A stretch of 5,677 nucleotides of DNA from positions 1-5,677 of the forward strand of contig SHMQ01000058.1 of NCBI GenBank assembly GCA_008534395.1. The letters are read 5' to 3'. Shown here piece by piece: positions 1 through 5,538 of the stretch (positions are counted from its first letter, which is position 1; every line of letters begins with the position of its first letter). Below the pieces are notes generated by a model that was not told the origin of the DNA, searched no databases, and saw only the letters and a list, made by a program, of their open reading frames with translations. This DNA is from Candidatus Acidulodesulfobacterium acidiphilum (GTDB lineage: Bacteria > SZUA-79 > Acidulodesulfobacterales > Acidulodesulfobacteraceae). The translations under genes were made by a program, and so were the position numbers.

Positions 1-1
1 A

Positions 2-427
2 CAGGAAACCGCCGTTACGGGTTCTGCGTCTATGAACTCTAACAATACCGCTTTTAGCTATACTGGCGTAAACGGTAACCAGCATAACAATATTTCTATT
101 AATAATACGGTAAATAACGCCACGCAGCAAGAATGCGTAGTCCAGCAAACGACGACGAACGCATCTGTTTCAAGTTCCGTTCAGGCTACTACCGCTACGC
201 AGAATACGCCTACGTCGGATACCACTACTAATACGGAAACTTTAAACTGCACGAATACTGGGACGATTAATAATCCGTCTTGGAATTGTCCCGTACCAAA
301 AGGCTATACGATACAAACCGACTGCACAGCCGCAAGTAATATTAATAACAATAACTTCGCTCCGGCTATGGTAGAACTTCAGGTATTAGACAAAGCGGGA
401 AGTTCTTTGATTTGTTCGGCAAACTAA
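2..427 (+). CDS. Asn/Thr/Ser-rich probable exported protein, 3' part only
   Basis: I do not recognise a family. The frame is open from base 2 to the TAA at 425-427, with no stop before the first ATG at 32. That ATG has no ribosome binding site at a usable distance, so the gene most likely starts upstream of the window and ATG 32 is an internal Met. The visible part is dominated by Asn, Thr, Ser, Gln and Ala (for example HNNISINNTVNNAT), with few charged residues and no membrane segment. Counting from Met at base 32, Cys lie at 35, 73, 86, 98 and 128. The last 45 residues are less repetitive and may form a small disulfide-bonded domain (WNCPVPKGY to SSLICSAN). This composition fits a secreted, surface or pilus-associated protein, and its position just before tra genes suggests a transfer-apparatus component, but that is inference. 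TraN-like, adhesin or minor pilin identities cannot be separated from this fragment. Confidence 0.6.
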   Translation, partial: QETAVTGSASMNSNNTAFSYTGVNGNQHNNISINNTVNNATQQECVVQQTTTNASVSSSVQATTATQNTPTSDTTTNTETLNCTNTGTINNPSWNCPVPKGYTIQTDCTAASNINNNNFAPAMVELQVLDKAGSSLICSAN

Positions 428-470
428 AAATTTAGTATTGTTTTGATTATCTTTTTTATTAATTTTTGTA

Positions 471-499
471 TTGACATAAATTTATTAAAGTGATATTTT
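471..499 (+). promoter_or_regulatory. Candidate sigma-70-type promoter for the traF operon
   Basis: A perfect TTGACA box lies at 471-476 in the only sizeable intergenic gap of the window. With a 17-base spacer it is followed by TATTTT (494-499, 4 of 6 consensus bases); GATATT (492-497) with a 15-base spacer is an alternative. Either would start transcription close to the traF ATG at 506, giving a very short or absent leader. The region is AT-rich, so a chance match to the weak -10 is possible; the exact -35 is the stronger part. Confidence 0.4.
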
Positions 500-505
500 T
501 TTACT

Positions 506-1339
506 ATGAACAACCATACGACGCAATTCCCTAACTTTAGAAAAACAATTAATATATTAATTCTATTTATCGTTTTATTTTTGTTTACGCCCGTTAACGC
601 TTATTCTTTTTTTTCTATGGGTAACGGTTATTTTAACGGGAATAAAGGCAAGGGATGGTTTTGGTATCAACGGAAGCCTAAAAAAAATAAAAATAAGAAT
701 AAAATAAAGAAAACCTTAAAACTTCCGACTACAAAAACGTTAATGGCTATGCCGGCTCTGCAATTTAAAAAACTTTTAAAAAAATTTAAATATGAATCTA
801 TTTCTTATCCTACGGAGCAAAATGTTTATAATTATATAAAAATTCAGTCCGTAGCCGGCGACAGGGCAAGGCAGTATGCTTATATGTGGCGTTACGTTAT
901 GACTAAATATCCGTCTTTGAATTATATGAATACTCACGTAGGCGGTTCTTCGCAATATAGGAATATTATTTCGTATCAGATTAATCACAATAAAAAAATA
1001 GAAATTTATAAAAAATTAAGAAAACGAATGGGACTTGTTTTATTTTATAATCCAAGCGACCCATATTCGTTGCAAGAATTATTGCAGTTAAAAATCGTAG
1101 CCAACGAATACGGTTTTTTCTATACGAAAGTTAATGCCGAAAATCACCCTAACGAAGTTAAGAGGATGGGCATTATAAAATTACCGGAAATAGTAATGAT
1201 TTATAAGCATTCAGACGGTAAATTATCGCATTATCCCGTTACTATAGGATTAAGGACACAGGTTAAAATAAAACAAAATATACTCTACGATTACGAAGCT
1301 TTCGTAAAACACAAACTTAATTATGGAAATAAATATTAA
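506..1339 (+). CDS. traF: TraF, F-type conjugation periplasmic assembly protein (thioredoxin-like fold, no CXXC)
   Basis: TraF is a periplasmic protein needed for pilus assembly in F-type type IV secretion systems. The start is fixed at 506: an in-frame TGA lies at 491-493 and no other start codon precedes the hydrophobic stretch. Residues 1-32 form a signal peptide (RK at 12-13, hydrophobic core 15-28, likely cleavage after VNA). A GWFWY motif at 50-54 matches the N-terminal signature of TraF proteins. A very Lys/Asn-rich linker (57-70) follows. Residues 101-140 carry the family pattern YPTEQNVYNYIKIQ, DRARQYAYMW and YPSLNY. The C-terminal thioredoxin-like part starts at GLVLFYNPSDPYSLQE (176-191), where redox-active members have CXXC; here there is none, and the whole protein has no Cys. 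F plasmid TraF also lacks CXXC, so the role is probably structural. No clear ribosome binding site precedes the ATG. The 3' end overlaps traW by 17 bases. Length (277) is close to the family norm. Confidence 0.85.
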   Translation: MNNHTTQFPNFRKTINILILFIVLFLFTPVNAYSFFSMGNGYFNGNKGKGWFWYQRKPKKNKNKNKIKKTLKLPTTKTLMAMPALQFKKLLKKFKYESISYPTEQNVYNYIKIQSVAGDRARQYAYMWRYVMTKYPSLNYMNTHVGGSSQYRNIISYQINHNKKIEIYKKLRKRMGLVLFYNPSDPYSLQELLQLKIVANEYGFFYTKVNAENHPNEVKRMGIIKLPEIVMIYKHSDGKLSHYPVTIGLRTQVKIKQNILYDYEAFVKHKLNYGNKY

Positions 1340-2117
1340 AGAAAAAGCTAAAAAAGCAGGTAAGGTCGTAAAAAAAACGGTTTTTACTCTAAATTTAATT
1401 GTAACCGTTATTTTTTTTGCTTTTATAGTAGCGCTTATTATAGTTAATCTTATAAAGGGCGCACAAGGCGAAACGATAAATTTAGGCGTTTACGGTAAAA
1501 CTTACAGGTTCAGGGAAAAAAATCTACTGTCTGTTATAAAAAATAAAGCTAAAAAAATTAATTGGCAGGAAGTTATAAAACGCTCTCATATAAAAAGGCA
1601 GGTAGAAAACTACCAGCCTTACAATCAGGAAGTTTCATTGCCTACTGCGTTGAATAGTAAAGTTTTTGAGCCGTCTATGTACTATACTTTAAAGTTTAAT
1701 ATAAGAGATTCTAAAGGCAACATAATTTATCCTAAAGGCTTTAAATACAAAATTACTAATTATATATTTTTACCGAATTTCTTAGTCGTAATAAACGGAG
1801 ATTCTAAAAAGCAAATAGAGTGGTTTAAGCATTCCAAATTTAAAAACAACATAGCGGTAATGCTTTTAATAACCAAAGGCGACTATTATAAACTTGAAAA
1901 AAAACTCGGCATTCCTGTTTATTTTTATATGAAACAGTTACAACAAAGGTTTAAATTAAAAGCCGTCCCAAGCGTAATATGGCAGAAAGGAACTACGATT
2001 TACGTTAAGCAATACGGCAAAAATGCGGTTTATAAAGCCATTAAAAATATTAAAAAACATAAAAAAAACAATAAAGCGTTAAAAGAATCAGGGTTATTAA
2101 ATCCTGATTATAAATAG
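1323..2117 (+). CDS. traW: TraW, F-type conjugation pilus assembly protein
   Basis: TraW acts in the periplasm with TraU and TrbC in F-type pilus assembly. After a basic N-terminus (KEKAKKAGKVVKK), residues 20-44 form one long hydrophobic segment that may be a signal peptide (possible cleavage after AQG, 47-49) or an uncleaved anchor. The mature N-terminus has the family start INLGVYGKTYRFREKNLL (52-69). The core shows PSMYYTLKFNIRDSKGNIIY (117-136) followed by PKG, matching the TraW pattern of aspartate-rich strand, then YPKG, then a proline-led FLPNFLVVINGDSKKQIEW segment (149-167). GIPVYFY (196-202), QRFKLKAVPSVIWQKG (208-223) complete the TraW C-terminal half. The tail (237-264) is Lys/Asn-rich. 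It contains no Cys. The ATG lies within the end of traF and has no good ribosome binding site, so translation is probably coupled to traF. traU follows nine bases after the stop, in the same traW-traU order as F plasmid. Confidence 0.85.
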   Translation: MEINIKEKAKKAGKVVKKTVFTLNLIVTVIFFAFIVALIIVNLIKGAQGETINLGVYGKTYRFREKNLLSVIKNKAKKINWQEVIKRSHIKRQVENYQPYNQEVSLPTALNSKVFEPSMYYTLKFNIRDSKGNIIYPKGFKYKITNYIFLPNFLVVINGDSKKQIEWFKHSKFKNNIAVMLLITKGDYYKLEKKLGIPVYFYMKQLQQRFKLKAVPSVIWQKGTTIYVKQYGKNAVYKAIKNIKKHKKNNKALKESGLLNPDYK

Positions 2118-2126
2118 GTAGATTAT

Positions 2127-3152
2127 ATGCGTAAATATGTAAAAATTATATTATTATCCTTTTTTATACTTTTCGGCTTCAGCTTAAAATCTTACGCCGG
2201 AGTTTGCAAAATAGGTGATACTATCTTTACCGAACCGCCCGCCGGTATTTTTACGTCAGTCGATTGGGCGGGAATATTTCCGATAAGGGTAGGAGGAGTA
2301 ACTGTAGTCCCCGGCATACCGGATGCTCAGGATTATTTACCGCCCGTTTGTCTTTGCCAGAGATTGCCGCCGCCAGCGCCGCCTATCCCAGGAATAACTT
2401 TTTCTATGTGGCAGCCGGCGCATATAACCGAAGTAGTTCAGGAGCCTTTTTGTTTTCAGGCGTTTGGAGTAGCGATTCCTAATCCTACCGGAGTTTACGG
2501 CTACGGCGACCAGTCTAAACATCCGAAGCATTATTCGTTTTATCAGTCGCATTATTATAATTTTCCTATACTAAATATTTTAGGCATAGCGCAAGATATA
2601 ATCTGTTTACAGTCGCCATATGGTTCTAATATTAATATACCTTTTATATCAGAGCCCGACCCTATGTGGCAGTCCGATATATTGGCTACTTTTGGAAGTC
2701 CTGAAGCCGTCCTTTTCGCAAATCCCATAGCTCAGATGTCCTGCACTGCGGATTCTGTCGCTGCTCAAACTTATCAACCGTTAGACCCTATGTTTTGGTG
2801 TATGGGTTCTTGGGGCGGAGTATTTCCTATCGACGGAGACATAGGGGGTTCAAACGACCCCGTTCAAAATGCGGCGGGTATTGCGGCTAAAACGCAGTTT
2901 TTAATGCACGAGTATTTAGACCAGTTCGGTACTGTCGGACCGCCTACTTATATGGGCGTATGCCAAGATTATCCGGATCCTATATGGATACAATCTGCAG
3001 TAAGATACGATTTATCAATGCCGGTGCCGGAGCCGGTTGTTCAACCTATAGGACAGACCGGTATAGTTTGGTCTATGTTGAAAGATTTGCCTGCATTAGG
3101 TGGCAATTACGTATTTACTACGTTTACGGAGCAGGACTGCTGCGCTTTCTAA
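2127..3152 (+). CDS. traU: TraU, F-type conjugation periplasmic protein
   Basis: TraU is a disulfide-rich periplasmic protein required for DNA transfer and pilus assembly in F-type systems. The N-terminal signal peptide is clear (hydrophobic 7-19, cleavage after SYA at 24). Family landmarks occur in order: DWAGIFPIRVGGVTV (46-60), LPPVCLCQRLPPPAPPIPGI (71-90) with the CXC pair at 75/77, MWQPAHITEVVQEPFC (94-109), SEPDPMWQSDILATF (175-189), FANPIAQMSC (197-206), PLDPMFWCMGSWGGVFP (218-234), and the C-terminal DCC (337-339). Ten Cys in total (27, 75, 77, 109, 160, 206, 225, 279, 338, 339) suggest several disulfides, all after the signal peptide. Length 341 is close to F TraU. A weak AGG lies eight bases before the ATG. 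Its base composition is visibly more GC-rich than traF and traW, largely because it is rich in Pro, Gly and Ala. This is the most secure identification in the window. Confidence 0.95.
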   Translation: MRKYVKIILLSFFILFGFSLKSYAGVCKIGDTIFTEPPAGIFTSVDWAGIFPIRVGGVTVVPGIPDAQDYLPPVCLCQRLPPPAPPIPGITFSMWQPAHITEVVQEPFCFQAFGVAIPNPTGVYGYGDQSKHPKHYSFYQSHYYNFPILNILGIAQDIICLQSPYGSNINIPFISEPDPMWQSDILATFGSPEAVLFANPIAQMSCTADSVAAQTYQPLDPMFWCMGSWGGVFPIDGDIGGSNDPVQNAAGIAAKTQFLMHEYLDQFGTVGPPTYMGVCQDYPDPIWIQSAVRYDLSMPVPEPVVQPIGQTGIVWSMLKDLPALGGNYVFTTFTEQDCCAF

Positions 3153-3184
3153 ATGCTATCAACGTAAGTGTGAGGTAGTCCGTT

Positions 3185-3868
3185 ATGTTTGCTATCAATA
3201 GAAATGTTTATAACGAAAAAGAAATTCGGTATTTTTCGAGTTTAATTAATTATATAGAAAATTTTCAAAAGAATAATATGGAATATTCAGAGATTCAAAA
3301 TCAATTCGTAGAGGTATTTCTTATGGCATTAGGCGCAAGGGACGCCTATACAAAAGAGCATTCCAACAGACTTTCTTTTCTTGCAAGGGAAATAGGCAGA
3401 GAGTTAAAACTTCCGCCTGTTGAAATTAAAAAAATAGTTTTAGCGGCGAAACTGCACGATATAGGAAAAATCGGCATAAGCGACGCTATTTTATTAAAAC
3501 CGTCGAAATTGACGGACGAAGAATTTGACGAAATCAAAAAGCACCCTGTAATAGGCTTCGATATGCTTAAAAATCTAAGCATTTTTTCGCATATCTCGGA
3601 CTACATACTTTATCACCACGAAAAATTCGACGGTTCGGGTTATCCGGAGAAAATAAGCGGCGACGATATTCCGTTCGGCGCAAGAATTATAAGCATAGTA
3701 GATGCGATAGACGCAATATTAACAAAAAGGTCTTATAAGGAACCGAAACCCGTCGAATATGCCGTTCAGGAATTAAAGAAAAATGCGGGAACGCAATTTG
3801 ACCCGATGATAACTAAATTCGCTATAAAAGTTATAGAGGAGAATAAAGATGTTTTTAAAATCAAATAA
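3185..3868 (+). CDS. HD-GYP domain protein, predicted c-di-GMP phosphodiesterase
   Basis: HD-GYP proteins hydrolyse the second messenger cyclic di-GMP in the cytoplasm. All landmarks are present: EHSNR with His59 (first metal ligand), HDIGKIGI at 91-98, KHP with His120, HHEKFDGSGYP at 144-154 (the HHE and GYP signatures), DAIDAILTKRSYK at 173-185 and GTQFDP at 202-207. No catalytic residue is seen to be missing, so activity is expected. The first ~45 residues are not a receiver, PAS or membrane domain, so this is nearly a bare catalytic domain with a short helical lead-in. GAGGT at 3172-3176, eight bases before the ATG, supports the start. It lies 32 bases after traU and overlaps the next gene by 20 bases, so it is probably co-transcribed with the tra genes. 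HD-GYP proteins are not a standard part of an F-type transfer operon; a role in linking c-di-GMP to pilus or biofilm control is inference. Confidence 0.93.
   Translation: MFAINRNVYNEKEIRYFSSLINYIENFQKNNMEYSEIQNQFVEVFLMALGARDAYTKEHSNRLSFLAREIGRELKLPPVEIKKIVLAAKLHDIGKIGISDAILLKPSKLTDEEFDEIKKHPVIGFDMLKNLSIFSHISDYILYHHEKFDGSGYPEKISGDDIPFGARIISIVDAIDAILTKRSYKEPKPVEYAVQELKKNAGTQFDPMITKFAIKVIEENKDVFKIK
3835..3841 (+). promoter_or_regulatory. Ribosome binding site of the cytochrome c gene, inside the HD-GYP gene
   Basis: AGAGGAG lies seven bases before the ATG at 3849. It decides the start of the cytochrome gene: the next Met in that frame (residue 115) lies beyond the haem site. It sits within the 3' end of the HD-GYP gene, so ribosomes finishing that gene could re-initiate here. 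Confidence 0.75.
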
Positions 3869-4268
3869 GACCGAAACATTATATCCCTACAGTGCAAATA
3901 TTTTGATAAAACGGCGAAATAATAATATTAACGCAAAAAACAAAAGAGTGTTTTTAATTCTATTATTTATTTGCCTTGCTATATTTGCTTATTTTATTTT
4001 TTCGAAAAAAGCTCACGCTTTTACTAATGACAATATAGAAAAGGGCAAGCAAATAGTAATTCAAAGCGGTTGTATAAGATGTCATAGCTTTGTTAAAGGT
4101 AAAAGAATCGACAATATAGCAACTCTTGCCGGCTGGGGAAATAAACATCTTTCGATTAAACAGACGGAAAAGGCAATTAGAAGTTGCAGAATGGATCCAT
4201 ACTGTTCGCAAATTTTAACAAATAAGCAGGTTAAATATGTTGCATATTATCTTAATTCATTAAAATAG
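3849..4268 (+). CDS. Membrane-anchored monohaem c-type cytochrome
   Basis: This is a small class I-like cytochrome c. Residues 1-33 are a basic, polar N-terminal extension (KRR at 21-23, KNKR at 30-33), followed by one hydrophobic segment at about 34-51 (VFLILLFICLAIFAYFIF) and then KKAHA, which is either an anchor or a late signal peptide cleavage site. The haem domain begins with DNIEKGKQIVIQSGCIRCH, with the CXXCH attachment site at 75-79. Met115 in CRMDPYC is the probable distal haem ligand and is flanked by Cys113 and Cys119. The domain closes with the usual C-terminal helix (NKQVKYVAYYLNSLK). Only one haem site is present. Haem attachment happens in the periplasm, so the domain should face that side and carry electrons there; its partner is unknown. 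The gene overlaps the HD-GYP gene by 20 bases and has its own ribosome binding site. A CcdA-type gene, which serves cytochrome c maturation in many bacteria, lies two genes downstream. Confidence 0.88.
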   Translation: MFLKSNKTETLYPYSANILIKRRNNNINAKNKRVFLILLFICLAIFAYFIFSKKAHAFTNDNIEKGKQIVIQSGCIRCHSFVKGKRIDNIATLAGWGNKHLSIKQTEKAIRSCRMDPYCSQILTNKQVKYVAYYLNSLK

Positions 4269-4277
4269 GGGGTTATT

Positions 4278-4460
4278 ATGTCGAAAAAAGAAAGTTTTAT
4301 TGGTAATTTTAAAAATATAGAAAAGTCAAAAGATAAAACTTATATTAATAATTATGTCGAGAAAGATAAAAATATAGACCCTGTCGAAAAAGAGAAAATA
4401 AATAAAATCAAGATACAGCAGGCGTTAAAAGAGTTTTCAAAAGACAATTTAATTGATTAA
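4278..4460 (+). CDS. Small charged protein of unknown function (60 residues)
   Basis: I do not recognise a family. The ATG at 4278 follows a GGGGG run by about five bases, a plausible ribosome binding site, and the gene fits exactly between its neighbours (9 bases after the cytochrome, 20 before the TraC-like gene) without overlap. The product is Lys/Glu/Asp/Asn-rich, has no Cys, signal peptide or membrane segment, and is expected in the cytoplasm. Residues 37-53 (EKEKINKIKIQQALKEF) could form an amphipathic helix; the N-terminal half looks disordered. Being directly before the cytoplasmic TraC-like protein, it could be its small partner, but nothing in the sequence shows this. The clean spacing and ribosome binding site make it more likely real than a chance frame. 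Confidence 0.6.
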   Translation: MSKKESFIGNFKNIEKSKDKTYINNYVEKDKNIDPVEKEKINKIKIQQALKEFSKDNLID

Positions 4461-4468
4461 TAATATAA

Positions 4469-4475
4469 AAGGAGG
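4469..4475 (+). promoter_or_regulatory. Strong ribosome binding site of the TraC-like gene
   Basis: AAGGAGG lies five bases before the ATG at 4481, close to a perfect anti-16S match. It shows that the short TraC-like protein really starts here, rather than being the remnant of a longer gene that has lost its 5' half. Confidence 0.8.
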
Positions 4476-4480
4476 CGGCA

Positions 4481-5521
4481 ATGTTTAAATCATCTTTTAC
4501 GTTGGATTTGTTTAAATCTAATGCCAGTTATAACGGATATATTTTAGGCGGACAGGGTAAAAATACGTTAATTGACAATATGGTTATGGATTATTTACAC
4601 AATGGAGATACTAAAATATTTATTTTTGATAGCAATAAAAAACATATTAGATTAGTAGAGAATTTGGGCGGAAATTACATAAGCATCAATTCTAAAAGCA
4701 CGTTTTCCGTTAATCCTTTTTCTATAATTAAGACCGAAGATGACTTTATGGAATACAAGGATTATTTAATAAATTTTTTATACGCTATAGGAGTTACATC
4801 TGAAAATACAGATAAAGATTTAAACGAACATTTTAGATTATATATGATAACTGCTTTATATGCAGTACAAGACGAATGCAAAGATTTTGAACTAATAGAT
4901 ATATATAATTGGCTATCAAGGCAAAACGATGAAACGTTGCAACCATATATAGACAATCTAATGCCTTTTTGTCCTGAAGGTAAATACGGCAAGTTTTTCT
5001 CCGGAGAATTAACATTAAATTTCGGAGATAGTTTACTTTCGGCGATAGATTTCAGCGATTTATCCTACGACCCTAAATTTAAAGTCTCTATTCAGGCGGC
5101 GGTAATGTTTTATATGGGGAAAATTTTTTACGATTACAACCTCCCTATTGAGAAAACCCTAATATTTATCAACCAGCTTAAAGAATTTGTTAAAGATTTA
5201 CCGAATGCGCATGGTTTTATAGACAAATTATACCGTGAAGCAAGAAGGAATTATATTTCTGTCGTTACGTCAATAGAATCGGTTAAAGACCTATACGATA
5301 ACGATAAAATATCGCAGGCGGGAAGAGCTATTATAGTAAATTCAGAATGGAAATTCTTTTTACCGCAGGTTAAAACCGAAAACTCCTCAAAGGAAATGAG
5401 TGACAAGCTTTGTTCTTATATTTCAGACACGGAATTTACTTTAATAAAATCCTTAAGATACAATGATGTTTATATCAAATCTAACGATAATTCGAATAGC
5501 GGAATTATGATAAGATTTTAA
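4481..5521 (+). CDS. Stand-alone TraC/VirB4-like motor domain with degenerate ATPase motifs
   Basis: TraC/VirB4 proteins are the cytoplasmic ATPases that drive F-type and related type IV secretion. This 346-residue product corresponds to their C-terminal RecA-like half; family members have about 800 residues, and the N-terminal half is absent. Family landmarks in order: NGYILGGQGKNTLIDNMV (18-35, Walker A region), KIFIFDSNKKHIRLVENLGG (45-64), VNPFSII (77-83), LMPFCPEGKYGKFFSGE (160-176), TLIFINQLKEF (226-236, Walker B region), GFIDKLYREARRNYISVVTS (245-264), and AIIVNSEWKFFLPQ (283-296). Key residues have changed: Walker A keeps Gly26-Lys27 but has Asn28 for Ser/Thr and Ile21 for the first Gly. 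The Walker B Asp-Glu pair is Asn231-Gln232. The conserved TQ is Thr263-Ser264. ATP hydrolysis is therefore unlikely. There is no signal peptide. The frame is intact and the ribosome binding site strong, which argues for a functional pseudo-ATPase. An active TraC is expected elsewhere in the element. The assignment rests on motif order by eye. Confidence 0.75.
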   Translation: MFKSSFTLDLFKSNASYNGYILGGQGKNTLIDNMVMDYLHNGDTKIFIFDSNKKHIRLVENLGGNYISINSKSTFSVNPFSIIKTEDDFMEYKDYLINFLYAIGVTSENTDKDLNEHFRLYMITALYAVQDECKDFELIDIYNWLSRQNDETLQPYIDNLMPFCPEGKYGKFFSGELTLNFGDSLLSAIDFSDLSYDPKFKVSIQAAVMFYMGKIFYDYNLPIEKTLIFINQLKEFVKDLPNAHGFIDKLYREARRNYISVVTSIESVKDLYDNDKISQAGRAIIVNSEWKFFLPQVKTENSSKEMSDKLCSYISDTEFTLIKSLRYNDVYIKSNDNSNSGIMIRF

Positions 5522-5524
5522 ACT

Positions 5525-5532
5525 AAAAGGAG
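5525..5532 (+). promoter_or_regulatory. Ribosome binding site that sets the TTG start of the CcdA-like gene
   Basis: AAAAGGAG ends six bases before TTG at 5539. No ATG or GTG in that frame lies nearby before the first membrane segment, and the protein from this TTG begins as CcdA-type proteins usually do, so the site decides the start. Confidence 0.75.
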
Positions 5533-5538
5533 AATATT

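Noticed and set aside
32-34. ATG at 32 as the true start of the first gene
   Set aside because: The frame stays open to the window edge, no usable ribosome binding site precedes the ATG, and there is no signal peptide after it although the protein looks exported.
423-436. ACTAAAAATTTAGT palindrome at the stop codon of the first gene, followed by T-rich sequence, as a possible terminator
   Set aside because: The stem is only about five A/T-dominated pairs and the downstream T stretch is interrupted and not directly adjacent, so it does not make a credible intrinsic terminator.
2264-2482. Open frame inside traU in another + frame, and a matching one on the - strand at 2337-2552
   Set aside because: TraU is identified over its full length in the main frame; these alternatives have no ribosome binding site, and their composition is a by-product of the GC-richer traU sequence.
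2960-3178. Open frame running past the traU stop
   Set aside because: It overlaps the conserved traU C-terminus (DCC) and shows no family pattern or start signal; it is a shadow frame.
3346-3582. Minus-strand open frame opposite the HD-GYP catalytic core
   Set aside because: The + strand encodes canonical HD-GYP motifs here, and the opposite frame has no plausible start context or recognisable product.
4762-5015. Minus-strand open frames opposite the TraC-like gene
   Set aside because: They lie opposite a coherent coding frame and have no ribosome binding site or recognisable domain.
4481-5521. Calling the TraC-like gene a pseudogene or truncated fragment
   Set aside because: It has its own strong ribosome binding site, no stop or frameshift, no N-terminal coding remnant just upstream (a different small gene occupies that space), and the changed residues are concentrated at catalytic positions while structural motifs remain.
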